From Nocardia niigatensis NBRC 100131 (lineage in GTDB: Bacteria; Actinomycetota; Actinomycetes; Mycobacteriales; Mycobacteriaceae), in the NCBI RefSeq assembly GCF_000308655.1, contig NZ_BAGC01000056.1, positions 1 through 64,000 on the forward strand: a DNA stretch of 64,000 nt, written 5' to 3'. Of this stretch, positions 25,951 through 34,227 are shown in pieces. The notes beneath the pieces are model-generated. The model was not told where the DNA came from. It made no database searches and saw nothing but the letters and a program-made list of their open reading frames with translations. Both the position numbers and the translations under genes were made by a program. Each line of letters opens with the position of its first letter. Position 1 is the first letter of the stretch.

Positions 25951-26895
25951 ATGAACAGCACAGCGATCACGGCCTCGGGGCTGCGGAAGGCTTACGGGAA
26001 CAAGACGATCCTCGACGGTATCGATCTGAATATCGGTGCGGGAACCATCTTCTCGCTGCTCGGGCCGAACGGGGCGGGCAAGACGACGACGGTGAACGTG
26101 CTGACCACACTGTTGAAGGCGGACGGCGGGACGGCGCGGGTCGCCGGATTCGACATCGCCACCGAGACCAAGGCGGTGCGGGCGTCGATCGGGGTGACCG
26201 GTCAGTTCGCGGCGGTGGACGATCTGCTGACCGGTGAGGAGAACCTGCAGCTGATGGCCGACCTGCATCGGCTGCGCGGCGGGGAACGCAAGCAGGTGGT
26301 CGACGGGCTGCTGGAGCGATTCGATCTCACCGAGTCGGCTCGCAAGCAGGCGGCCACCTACTCCGGCGGCATGCGCCGCAAGCTCGATCTGGCGATGACC
26401 CTGGTCACCAAGCCGGACATCGTCTTCCTGGACGAGCCGACCACCGGACTGGATCCGCGCAGCCGGCGCACCATGTGGGAGATCGTGCGGGAGCTGACCT
26501 CCGACGGCGTCACCATCTTCCTCACCACCCAGTACCTCGAGGAGGCCGATCAGCTGGCCGACCGCATCGCGGTGCTCGACGGGGGCCGCATCGTCGCCGA
26601 GGGCGCACCCGACGACCTCAAGCGCCGCGTCCCGGGCAGCTACCTCGAGCTGCGGTTCACCGACGCCACCGAACTCGCGACCGCCGCCCGGATCCTGCCC
26701 GCCGCGACCGTGGACAGCGAGGCGCTGACCCTGCAGGTGCCCGGCACCGGCGGCACCAAAACCCTGCGGGCCCTGCTGGATCGGCTCGCCGACCACTCGG
26801 TCGAGGCCGAAGAGGTCTCCATCCACACCCCTGATCTCGATGACGTTTTCCTCGCCCTGACCGGGCACGCCACCACGGAGGCCGAAGCACAATGA
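25951..26895 (+). CDS. DrrA-type ABC exporter ATP-binding protein
   Basis: A 314-residue cytoplasmic ATPase. It has Walker A GPNGAGKTTT, signature YSGGMRRKLDLAM, Walker B DIVFLDEPTTGLD and the DrrA-type H-loop variant TTQYLEEADQLAD. Its C-terminal ~90-residue extension is typical of daunorubicin/doxorubicin-resistance ATPases. It overlaps the permease gene by ATGA, so the two are translationally coupled and form one exporter. Regulation by the neighbouring SARP is inferred from the four-repeat operator upstream. Confidence 0.93.
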   Translation: MNSTAITASGLRKAYGNKTILDGIDLNIGAGTIFSLLGPNGAGKTTTVNVLTTLLKADGGTARVAGFDIATETKAVRASIGVTGQFAAVDDLLTGEENLQLMADLHRLRGGERKQVVDGLLERFDLTESARKQAATYSGGMRRKLDLAMTLVTKPDIVFLDEPTTGLDPRSRRTMWEIVRELTSDGVTIFLTTQYLEEADQLADRIAVLDGGRIVAEGAPDDLKRRVPGSYLELRFTDATELATAARILPAATVDSEALTLQVPGTGGTKTLRALLDRLADHSVEAEEVSIHTPDLDDVFLALTGHATTEAEAQ

Positions 26896-27689
26896 GCACC
26901 CTCGTTTCCACCGACCGCACCGCCGCGATCGGCGGCCTCGCCGCCGCGCTGGGCGATTCGGCGATCATGTTGCGCCGCAACTTCACACACATCGCCCGCA
27001 ACCCCGTCGCCATCTTCAACGCCGCGCTGATGCCGGTCGTGATGCTGCTGATCTTCGTGTACGTGTTCGGCAGCGCATTCCATGTCGGCGAGCACTACAT
27101 CGACTACGCGACACCCGGCATGATCCTGCTGGCCATCAGCTACGGCCTGTCCGGCACCGCGGTCGCGGTCAGCTCGGACATGGCCAAGGGCGTCATCAAC
27201 CGGTTCAAAGTCATGGACGTCTCCCGCGGCGCGGTGCTGACCGGCCACGTGGTCGCCACCATGCTCACCAATGTGGTCGCCATCGTGGCCGTGCTGGGAG
27301 TGGCGTTCGCCCTGGGCTTCCGGCCACCGGCCACCGCGCTGGACTGGCTGGGCGCGATCGGCGTCATCCTGGCCACCTCGTTCGGCGCGTCCTGGCTGAC
27401 CGTGGCGCTGGGCATGGCGGCCAAGACGCCGGAATCGGCGGGCATGTCCGTGGTGCCGCTGATCATGCTGCCCTTCGTCAGCAGCGCGATCGTCCCCGCC
27501 GCCCAGATGGGCCAGGGCGTGCGGCAGTTCGCGCAGTACCAGCCCTTCACCCCGATCATCGAGTCCCTGCGCGGGTTCCTCACCGGGCACCCGTCTGGCG
27601 GCTACACCGCCGCGGCGCTGGCCTGGTGCGCCGGGTTCGCGATCGTCGGATACCTGTGGTCCCGCGCCACTTTCACGAAGCGAGCGTGA
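26892..27689 (+). CDS. DrrB-type ABC exporter permease
   Basis: A 265-residue ABC-2-type membrane protein with six hydrophobic segments. The N-terminal cytoplasmic helix (LRRNFTHIARNPVAIFN) matches DrrB, and MLPFVSSAIVPAAQM before QFAQYQPFTPIIESLRG is the conserved ABC-2 C-terminal block. It pairs with the ATPase encoded upstream to export a drug-like or lipid substrate. Its 3' end overlaps the stop of the convergent SARP gene by 17 bp. Confidence 0.92.
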   Translation: MSTLVSTDRTAAIGGLAAALGDSAIMLRRNFTHIARNPVAIFNAALMPVVMLLIFVYVFGSAFHVGEHYIDYATPGMILLAISYGLSGTAVAVSSDMAKGVINRFKVMDVSRGAVLTGHVVATMLTNVVAIVAVLGVAFALGFRPPATALDWLGAIGVILATSFGASWLTVALGMAAKTPESAGMSVVPLIMLPFVSSAIVPAAQMGQGVRQFAQYQPFTPIIESLRGFLTGHPSGGYTAAALAWCAGFAIVGYLWSRATFTKRA

Positions 27690-30600
27690 TCTCGGCCAGT
27701 TCATGCCAGCCCGCCCGCGTCCCCTCCGCCGTCGCCTCGGTGAACCTCTGGTCACCGAGGCGATTTCGCGTCGTCCGCTCGATCCGGGCCGCGTCCGGAT
27801 GCGAATGATCGGGCACGCCGCGCACCGCGGTGCTGGCTGCGAGCAGCCGCACCGCCTGTTCGTCCTGCTCCGCCCGCAACGCCAGATCAGCAAGGCCGAC
27901 AAGCACTTTGGCCAGCAGGGGCGCGTGCCCCGCCGCGGACGCCACCCGGAAGGCCGCGGCCCGATGTTCGCGGGCCTCGTCGAGCCCCGCCACCAGATAG
28001 CCCAACTGGTCGTGGATCACCGCACTGATGAACGGCTGCTCTCGTTCACCGTCCAGCAGCGACCTCGCCAGCTCGATCTGCCGGTGCGACTCTTCGGGAT
28101 CGGCGTTCCAGCGGGCAAGTTCGGCCCGCGCCAGAGCCAGGTCCGCCAGCGCGATCGGCCAGCCGGTCTGACCCGCGTACCGCTGCGCCTCGGCCATGGC
28201 GGCCGCGCTCGCCGCCGCGTCACCCTGCAACCAGTACAGCTGCGCCTGCCGCGACCGCATCCGGACCAGGTCCTCGATCGCGCCGACCTCGGCGACCACC
28301 GCGATCGCCTGCTCGAAATACTCACCCGCACCGGCGAAGTCGCCACGCAGGGCGAGACTGTCGGCGAGCTCGGTCAGCGCGAACGAGATGCCCCAGCGCT
28401 CACCGACGGCCCGGAACTCCGTCAGCGCCAGCTCCAGCTGCTCGTCGGCCTCGGGCCCGCCCTGCCCGAGCACGGTCCGCAACTTCCCCAGTTGCAGCCG
28501 GGCCAGCGCCCGCACCCACGGATCGTCGTCGTCGAGCAGCGCCTCGAAGGCGGGCAGGAACTGGTCCGGCCCCTGCAGCATGCGTTCCAGCGCGACCGTG
28601 AACGCCAGCGTCGGATGACCGGTCCGGCCGGGACCCGTCCGACCGCCGCCCGCCTGGAACGCCTTGTGGATCCATTCCTCCACGTGGTGTTCGTCATTCG
28701 GGCCGGAGGTCACGTAATGCACGACGAGCCCGTACACCGTGGCCCGGGTCTCGGCGTCGGCCTCGCCGGGGGTCTCGGCGGCCGCGGTGACCAGTTCCAT
28801 GCCCTCGGCCTTGTGCCCGCTCAGCCACCAGTACCAGCCGGCGGCCGCGGCCAGCCGCATCGCGGCGGTCGCGTCGGCGGCGGCGAGCGCACCGCGCATG
28901 GCGGCCGCGATATTGTCGCGCTCGGGTTCGAGGACGGCCAGCCATTCCAATTGCTCGGCGCGGCGCAGATGCGGTTCCGCGGTCGCGGCCAGTCCGGTGA
29001 AGTACGCGAGGTGCGCGCGGCGCGCGGCGTCCGCCTCCCCCGCCTCCACGAGCCGGTCCCGGGCGTACTGCTTGATGGTGTCGAGCATGCGGTAGCGCGG
29101 TTCGTCGTCGCCCGCGGTGCGCAGCAACGACTTCTCGGTCAGCGCGCTGAGCAGCTCGAGCACCTGCCACTGCGCTATCGCCGTCCCCCTCCCCTGATCC
29201 TCGGCCTCGACTCCCGCGCAAACCTGTTCGGCCGCTTGCAGACTCGCGCCGCCGGAGAACACCGCGAGCCTGCGCAGCACCATGCGTTCCGCGTCGGTGA
29301 GCAGTTCCCAGCTCCAGTCCACGACCGCACGCAGCGTCCGATGCTGCGGCTGCGCGGTGCGGCTGCCGCCGGTCAGCAGGCGGAACCGATCATCGAGCCG
29401 GGTGGCTAGCTGATCGAGGGTCATGGTCCGCAGGCGGGCCGCGGCCAGTTCGATCGCGAGCGGGATCCCGTCCAGCGCACGGCAGACGCGGGCCATGGTC
29501 GCCAGCGTCGCCGCGTCGGCGGTGAGGTCCGTGCGCACCGCGCCGGCCCGGTCGCGCAAAAGCTGCACGGCCGGTGAGGATTCGATCGCATCCGGCGCCG
29601 CGTCCGCGGCGGGCAATGCCAAAGGCTCGACCTGCCACAGTGCTTCACCGGTGATGCCGAGCGGTTCGCGGCTGGTGGCCAGGATGCGCAGCCGCTGACA
29701 CTCCCCGAGCAGCCGGTGCGCGAACGCCGCCGAGGACTCGATCACATGCTCGCAGTTGTCCAGGATCAGCAGCATGTCGCGCTCGCGGATCGCCGCGATG
29801 AGCCGGTCCACAGGTTCCGCGTTCGGCGCGCCGCCGAGCAGCGCGTCCCGGAGCCCGAGCGCGGCCAGCGCCGCCTGCGCGAGGTCGCCGCCCGCGCCGG
29901 CGGAGGCCAGCTCCACCAGCCAGGCCCCGTCCGGCAGCTCGCCGAGCAAGGCCCGCCCGGTCTCGGTGGCGAGCCTGGTCTTTCCGGAACCGCCCGGCCC
30001 GGTCAGGGTGGTGAGGCGATGCCGCGCAACGAGTTTGCGCACCGCGGCCACATCGGCCTGCTTGCCGACGAACCGGGTCAGCTCGGCCCGCAGGTTGGTG
30101 CGGCGATCGTCCTCCCGTCCACCGACCTCGCCGCGCAGCAGCGCGACGTGCAGCGTGGACAGCTCGGGCGAGGGATCCACGCCCAACTCGTCGGCGAGGG
30201 CCTCCCGGACCCGCTGGTACACGACCAGCGCCTCGGCGCCGCGGCCCGCGGCGGCCAGCGCGCGCATCAGCGACGCGGCCAGCCGTTCCCGTACCGGGTG
30301 CTGGGCCAGCAGATCGTTCAGTTCGGTGACCAGGTCCGCGCCCCGGCCGAGCCGGATCTCCGCGTCGTACCGGTCCTCGAGCGCGCCGAGATGCAGCCCC
30401 TCGAGCCGGGTGATCACCGCGTCGAGGGCCGCGCTGTCCTGCGCTCCGATGTCCCGCATCGGCGCGCCGCGCCATAGAGCGAGAGCCTCGCGCAGCAGGT
30501 CGGCCTGGTGGAGGTCGTCGCCGCCACGGGCCTGATCGAGGAGCTGTTCGAACCGCACGGCGTCGATGTCACCGGGCGCCACCATCAGCCGGTACCCACC

Positions 30601-30858
30601 CGCCTGCACATCGATCGACCCGTCCGGCAGGACCCGCCGCAAGCGGGAAACCAAGGCCTGCAAGGCGTTCGCCGCATCGGCCGGCGGCTCCTCACCCCAA
30701 ATCCAGTCGACCAGCTTCCCTTTCGAGACCGCCCGGCCGGGTTCCAGCGCGAGGGCGATCAACAGCGCCCGCAGCCGCGCGCCCGGCACCGCTACCAATC
30801 CGCCGTCGTCTGCTCGGATTTCGAGCGGTCCAAGCATCCCGATCTGCACCCGGCCCAT
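27673..30858 (-). CDS. AfsR/SARP-family regulator (wHTH-BTAD-ATPase-TPR)
   Basis: A 1061-residue regulator. Residues ~1-95 form an OmpR-type winged helix (GPLEIRADDGG, RLRALLIALALEPGRAVS). A BTAD follows (~95-245, FEQLLDQARGGDDLHQADLL, VDPSPELSTLHVALL). An NB-ARC/AAA-type ATPase comes next, with P-loop GPGGSGKTRLATE and LLILDNCEHV. The C-terminal ~450 residues are TPR-like helices. Such proteins bind tandem direct repeats and activate nearby genes after sensing a signal. The repeat operators at 25888 and 30892 flank its locus. The start lies at the divergent DUF4097 promoter. Confidence 0.92.
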   Translation of the reverse strand: MGRVQIGMLGPLEIRADDGGLVAVPGARLRALLIALALEPGRAVSKGKLVDWIWGEEPPADAANALQALVSRLRRVLPDGSIDVQAGGYRLMVAPGDIDAVRFEQLLDQARGGDDLHQADLLREALALWRGAPMRDIGAQDSAALDAVITRLEGLHLGALEDRYDAEIRLGRGADLVTELNDLLAQHPVRERLAASLMRALAAAGRGAEALVVYQRVREALADELGVDPSPELSTLHVALLRGEVGGREDDRRTNLRAELTRFVGKQADVAAVRKLVARHRLTTLTGPGGSGKTRLATETGRALLGELPDGAWLVELASAGAGGDLAQAALAALGLRDALLGGAPNAEPVDRLIAAIRERDMLLILDNCEHVIESSAAFAHRLLGECQRLRILATSREPLGITGEALWQVEPLALPAADAAPDAIESSPAVQLLRDRAGAVRTDLTADAATLATMARVCRALDGIPLAIELAAARLRTMTLDQLATRLDDRFRLLTGGSRTAQPQHRTLRAVVDWSWELLTDAERMVLRRLAVFSGGASLQAAEQVCAGVEAEDQGRGTAIAQWQVLELLSALTEKSLLRTAGDDEPRYRMLDTIKQYARDRLVEAGEADAARRAHLAYFTGLAATAEPHLRRAEQLEWLAVLEPERDNIAAAMRGALAAADATAAMRLAAAAGWYWWLSGHKAEGMELVTAAAETPGEADAETRATVYGLVVHYVTSGPNDEHHVEEWIHKAFQAGGGRTGPGRTGHPTLAFTVALERMLQGPDQFLPAFEALLDDDDPWVRALARLQLGKLRTVLGQGGPEADEQLELALTEFRAVGERWGISFALTELADSLALRGDFAGAGEYFEQAIAVVAEVGAIEDLVRMRSRQAQLYWLQGDAAASAAAMAEAQRYAGQTGWPIALADLALARAELARWNADPEESHRQIELARSLLDGEREQPFISAVIHDQLGYLVAGLDEAREHRAAAFRVASAAGHAPLLAKVLVGLADLALRAEQDEQAVRLLAASTAVRGVPDHSHPDAARIERTTRNRLGDQRFTEATAEGTRAGWHELAEITLAS

Positions 30859-30891
30859 TGTGCCGTGCCCTGTCCACCCGGGCCGAACCTG

Positions 30892-30947
30892 TGTCAGCGG
30901 GGGTGTCAGCGCGACGTCAGCTCGGTATCAGCGGTGCTCGCGACAGT
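30892..30947 (+). promoter_or_regulatory. SARP-type operator upstream of the DUF4097 gene
   Basis: Repeats begin at 30892 (TGTCAGC), 30904 (TGTCAGC), 30915 (CGTCAGC) and 30926 (TATCAGC), with steps of 12, 11 and 11 bp. GACAGT follows at 30942-30947, again 16 bp after the start of the last repeat. It lies between the SARP gene (divergent) and the DUF4097 gene, so it may also mediate autoregulation. Confidence 0.75.
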
Positions 30948-30987
30948 GGTTCTCGTCAGCAAGACGAACCCTCGAAGGAGAAACACC

Positions 30988-31623
30988 ATGACCGCGTTCC
31001 AGACCCCCGAAGCCATCACCGTCGCCCTCGAGGTGGCCGCCGGCAACGTCACCGTCATCGCCTCGGACCGCACCGACACCATCGTCGAGATCCGCCCGGC
31101 CGACGCCGCCAAGAAGGAGGACGTGCGCGCGTCCGAGCAGATCCGGGTCGAGTTCAGCGCGGGCGCCCTGACCGTGCAGGCGCCGACGGGCTGGCGGAAG
31201 TTCTCCCCGCTCGCGGGCAAGGGGTCCGTCGAGGTGACCATCGAGGTTCCCGCGGGCTCCCGGGTGACCGGCTCGCTGGGCATGGGCCGGCTGCTGGGCG
31301 CGGGCCCGCTCGGTTTCTGCGAGCTCGAGGTGTCCGCCGGTGACATCACCGTCGAGCGCCCGCTCGGCTCGGTCACCGCCAAGGTCGCGAAGGGCGACAT
31401 CCGCATCGTCGAGGCCACCCGCGGGCTGATCGACGTCGAAACCGCCACCGGCGACCTGTCGATCGGCATCAACCCGGGCAGCGCGGCCCGCCTGGAGACC
31501 AACGCTCAGCAGGGCACCATCCAGAACCAGCTGTACCCCGTCACCCGGCCGCAGGACATCGTCGAGGTCCACGCCCGCAACTCCTACGGCAACATCTCCA
31601 TCGGCCACACCACCGCCGCCTGA
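30988..31623 (+). CDS. DUF4097-family beta-repeat protein
   Basis: A 211-residue soluble protein of repeated short beta strands (ITVALEVAAGNVTVIASD, VEVTIEVPAGSRVTGSLGMG, LEVSAGDITVERPLGS, LIDVETATGDLSIGI). This is the DUF4097/putative-adhesin pattern; its molecular role is unknown. There is no signal peptide or membrane segment. AAGGAG precedes the ATG. It shares the SARP operator architecture with the exporter genes, suggesting it belongs to the same response. Confidence 0.83.
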   Translation: MTAFQTPEAITVALEVAAGNVTVIASDRTDTIVEIRPADAAKKEDVRASEQIRVEFSAGALTVQAPTGWRKFSPLAGKGSVEVTIEVPAGSRVTGSLGMGRLLGAGPLGFCELEVSAGDITVERPLGSVTAKVAKGDIRIVEATRGLIDVETATGDLSIGINPGSAARLETNAQQGTIQNQLYPVTRPQDIVEVHARNSYGNISIGHTTAA

Positions 31624-31630
31624 CCCGCGG

Positions 31631-32248
31631 TCAGTGGCCGAGGTTGACCAGGGCGAGCGTGACACCCGTCGCGGCGTCGGCGAGCCCGGCTCGGGAAATG
31701 GTCAGACGACCGTCGATCCAGTCCAGGTAGAGCGCCACCAGCGCGCCGCTCAGGGCGGTCGTCGTGACCGCGAGGGCCTGCTCGTCGGCGGGCAGCAGGG
31801 CCTGGGTTTCGGGGCCCAGCGCGGCGGCCAGGGCGCGGACGAAAGCCGAGGCGCGCTGGGCGGAATGGCGGCGCAGCTCGTCGTCGGCGAGCGGTTCGCG
31901 GAGCAGGACCCGGGCGCGGCGCGGGTCCTGCTCGAAGTAGTCGGCGCAGATCTCGAGGGCCGCGCGCACCGTGGCGGGCAGATTCGCGCCGGCGGGCAGG
32001 TCCCGCATGCGGGAGCGCAGCTCGTCGTCGACGCGGTCGTAGACGGTGGTCACCAATTGCTCACGGCTGTCGAAGCTTTCGTAGAAGTAGCGGGGGCTCA
32101 GATTCGCCAGCCGGGTGACCGCGCGCATGGTGACCGCCGCCGCACCGGCCGTGCCCAGCAGTTCGAACGCCACCTCCAGCAGCTGCTCGCGACGGTCGAC
32201 GGACCGGTCCCGCAGCGTCTGTCCTCGCCACAGCCTGGGTGCGTTCAT
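31631..32248 (-). CDS. TetR-family transcriptional repressor
   Basis: A 205-residue regulator. The N-terminal helix-turn-helix reads REQLLEVAFELLGTAG, then AVTMRAVTRLANLSPRYFYE, followed by FDSREQLVTTVYDRV, and an all-helical ligand domain. It is divergent from an NTF2-like gene. The gap holds two inverted repeats built on GAATC that are the likely operators. Confidence 0.88.
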   Translation of the reverse strand: MNAPRLWRGQTLRDRSVDRREQLLEVAFELLGTAGAAAVTMRAVTRLANLSPRYFYESFDSREQLVTTVYDRVDDELRSRMRDLPAGANLPATVRAALEICADYFEQDPRRARVLLREPLADDELRRHSAQRASAFVRALAAALGPETQALLPADEQALAVTTTALSGALVALYLDWIDGRLTISRAGLADAATGVTLALVNLGH

Positions 32249-32300
32249 GGCCTCATCGTCGCATCAGGGGGCCGGACGTGTTGACAGCCCGTCCTCGAAC

Positions 32301-32318
32301 TTGAATCATACGATTCAA
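32301..32318. promoter_or_regulatory. Probable TetR operator 1
   Basis: TTGAATC-ATAC-GATTCAA is a perfect 7-bp-arm palindrome between the divergent TetR and NTF2-like genes. TTGACA at 32281-32286 upstream could be the -35 box, placing the palindrome over the -10 region. Confidence 0.65.
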
Positions 32319-32321
32319 CAA

Positions 32322-32335
32322 GAATCACCTGATTC
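32322..32335. promoter_or_regulatory. Probable TetR operator 2
   Basis: GAATCA-CC-TGATTC is a perfect palindrome four bases after operator 1. It shares the GAATC/GATTC half-sites with a shorter spacer. Confidence 0.55.
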
Positions 32336-32357
32336 CAGTTGATGAAGAGGTGCGCCC

Positions 32358-33089
32358 GTGTTCAACGAAGACGAGTTCCAGCAAGCCCTGCTCCGCAATC
32401 GGCTCTCCGGCCCGGTACCCGCTGTGCTGCACGCCAATCGGGCCGTGCCGATCCGCGTGGTGCAGGAATCCGAACTCCGGGCCGGCACCCAGGCCTGGTT
32501 CGAGGAGTTCGACCGCAAGCTGGAGTTCTACGGCAGGCTCGGTCTCGACCTGTCCTGGCTGATGGTGTGGGCCAAGAAGTACTGGTGGAGCTTCCTCACC
32601 CGCGACATGAGCCACAACCACGAGCTCTACGCCCCCGACGTGCGCTACACCGACGTCACCACCTTCGGCCGCACCATCGTCGGCATCGACGACTTCGTCA
32701 CCTACAACTTCGCCTTCTTCGACGCCATCCCCGATTGGCGCTACGACCCGATCCCCGGCCAGGTCTACATCGACGTCACCCCCGAGGGCACCGTGCGCAC
32801 CGTCATCCGGTACGTGGGCAGCGGTCACTGGAGTGGCCCGCTGCGCCTGTACCCCTACGACCACACCGCCCCCGCTCTGCACGGCGACGGCCGCTTCATC
32901 CAGTGCCCGGCGGTCGACCGCTACCACTTCAATGCCGAGGGACTTATGCAAGAAGGCGAAACCCTGTACGACGCTTTCGATGTCACGCAGCGCGCCGGCA
33001 TCCTGCCCCGCGACGACAGCTGGCCCTTCCGCGCCCTGCTCGCCACCACCAGGATCCCGTCCCTGATCGGACGGCTCCGGCCCGCGTAA
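32358..33089 (+). CDS. NTF2-like-fold protein of unknown function
   Basis: A 243-residue soluble protein. The centre (MSHNHELYAPDVRYTDVTT, GIDDFVTYNFAFFDAIPDW, YIDVTPEGTVRTVIRYVGSG) fits a nuclear-transport-factor-2/SnoaL fold, here with longer ends than the family average. Such domains serve as isomerases, hydratases or ligand binders. The GTG start has GAGGTG upstream. It is probably repressed by the divergent TetR protein and precedes the CofH-like/BVMO pair on the same strand. Confidence 0.72.
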   Translation: MFNEDEFQQALLRNRLSGPVPAVLHANRAVPIRVVQESELRAGTQAWFEEFDRKLEFYGRLGLDLSWLMVWAKKYWWSFLTRDMSHNHELYAPDVRYTDVTTFGRTIVGIDDFVTYNFAFFDAIPDWRYDPIPGQVYIDVTPEGTVRTVIRYVGSGHWSGPLRLYPYDHTAPALHGDGRFIQCPAVDRYHFNAEGLMQEGETLYDAFDVTQRAGILPRDDSWPFRALLATTRIPSLIGRLRPA

Positions 33090-33147
33090 CCGAGCGAGTC
33101 ACGCGCGGCGCCGAGCGGGCCGGGACGCCCGCGGGCGCGGCGGTATC

Positions 33148-34227
33148 GTGGCGATCGTGGATCGTGGTGTCGCCGAGGTTGGCTTGTCCGATGCGGGCCG
33201 GGTGCGGGAATGGCTCGCCGAAGCCGGACGGAATCCGGCGGGCCTGCCGGACGCGGGATACCTCGCGCTGCTGCATGCGGACGGCGACGAACTGGAGCAG
33301 CTGTGCGGGCTGGCCGACGCGCTGCGGCAACGGGCCGTCGGTGATGCGCTGACCTACGTCGTGAACCGGAATCTGGATACCGCCGTGGTCTCCGGCACCG
33401 CGAACCGGGAGCGACTGCGCGCGCTGGTGACCGAAGCACACGCACTGGGCGCGACCGAGATCTGCATGCAGGGCCCGCTGCCCGCCGACAGCGACGACGA
33501 GTATCCGGCCCTGATCTCCGCCATCACCGAGACCGCGCCCCTGCACCTGCACGCCTTTCGCCCGGAGGAACTGATCGACGCGGCCGCGCGCAGCGCCCTG
33601 CCGCTGGACGAATTCCTGATGCGGGCCAAGGAGTCCGGGCTCGGATCGGTGCCCGGCACCGGCGCGCGCATCCTCGACGACGAGGTGCGCGCACGGTTGA
33701 AGGGCAGCCCCGACCTACCCGTACAGCGCTGGGTGGAGGTGATCGAGACCGCGCACCGCGCCGGCCTGACCTCCACCTCGACCATGGTCTACGGGCATCT
33801 CGAGACCCCCGCGCAGCAGGTGGCCCACCTGCGCCTGCTCGCCGATATCCAGGACCGCACCGGCGGCTTCACCGAATTCATCGCCATGCCCATGGTTCCG
33901 GTGACGACGGCGTCGGACTTCCTCGATCCCGCTGTGCCCGAAGCACTCCGGCGGCAGACGCGGGCCGTGCACGCCGTCGCGCGGCTGCTCCTGCACGGGC
34001 GCATCGACAATATTCAGGCCGCGTGGCCTCGGCTGGGGCTCGCGCTGGCGGTCACGCTGCTGCGCGGCGGCGCGAACGATCTGGGCGGTCTGCTGCTCGA
34101 CGGCCGGCTTGCGCCGGAGTCCGGTCCCGAGGCCGGGTTGAGTCTCACCGTCGCCGAGGTGGCCGGGACCGCGGCCGGACTGGGCCGCTCCCTGCGTCAG
34201 CGGACCACCAGGTACGGCGATGCCTGA
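33148..34227 (+). CDS. CofH/FbiC-like protein lacking the radical-SAM cysteine motif
   Basis: A 359-residue TIM-barrel protein aligned by eye to FO synthase subunit CofH. Shared blocks are TYVVNRNLD, LGATEICMQG, LHLHAFRPEEL, GLGSVPGTGARILDDEVRA, EVIETAHRAGLTSTSTMVYG, DRTGGFTEF, NIQAAWPRLG and GANDLGG. In CofH the stretch after VVNRN carries CxxxCxxC for the 4Fe-4S cluster. Here it is replaced by DTAVVSGTANRE, and only two scattered cysteines exist. It cannot do standard radical-SAM chemistry. The GTG start is uncertain (33148 or 33157). Its stop overlaps the next BVMO start (ATGCCTGA), implying coupling. Confidence 0.85.
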   Translation: MAIVDRGVAEVGLSDAGRVREWLAEAGRNPAGLPDAGYLALLHADGDELEQLCGLADALRQRAVGDALTYVVNRNLDTAVVSGTANRERLRALVTEAHALGATEICMQGPLPADSDDEYPALISAITETAPLHLHAFRPEELIDAAARSALPLDEFLMRAKESGLGSVPGTGARILDDEVRARLKGSPDLPVQRWVEVIETAHRAGLTSTSTMVYGHLETPAQQVAHLRLLADIQDRTGGFTEFIAMPMVPVTTASDFLDPAVPEALRRQTRAVHAVARLLLHGRIDNIQAAWPRLGLALAVTLLRGGANDLGGLLLDGRLAPESGPEAGLSLTVAEVAGTAAGLGRSLRQRTTRYGDA

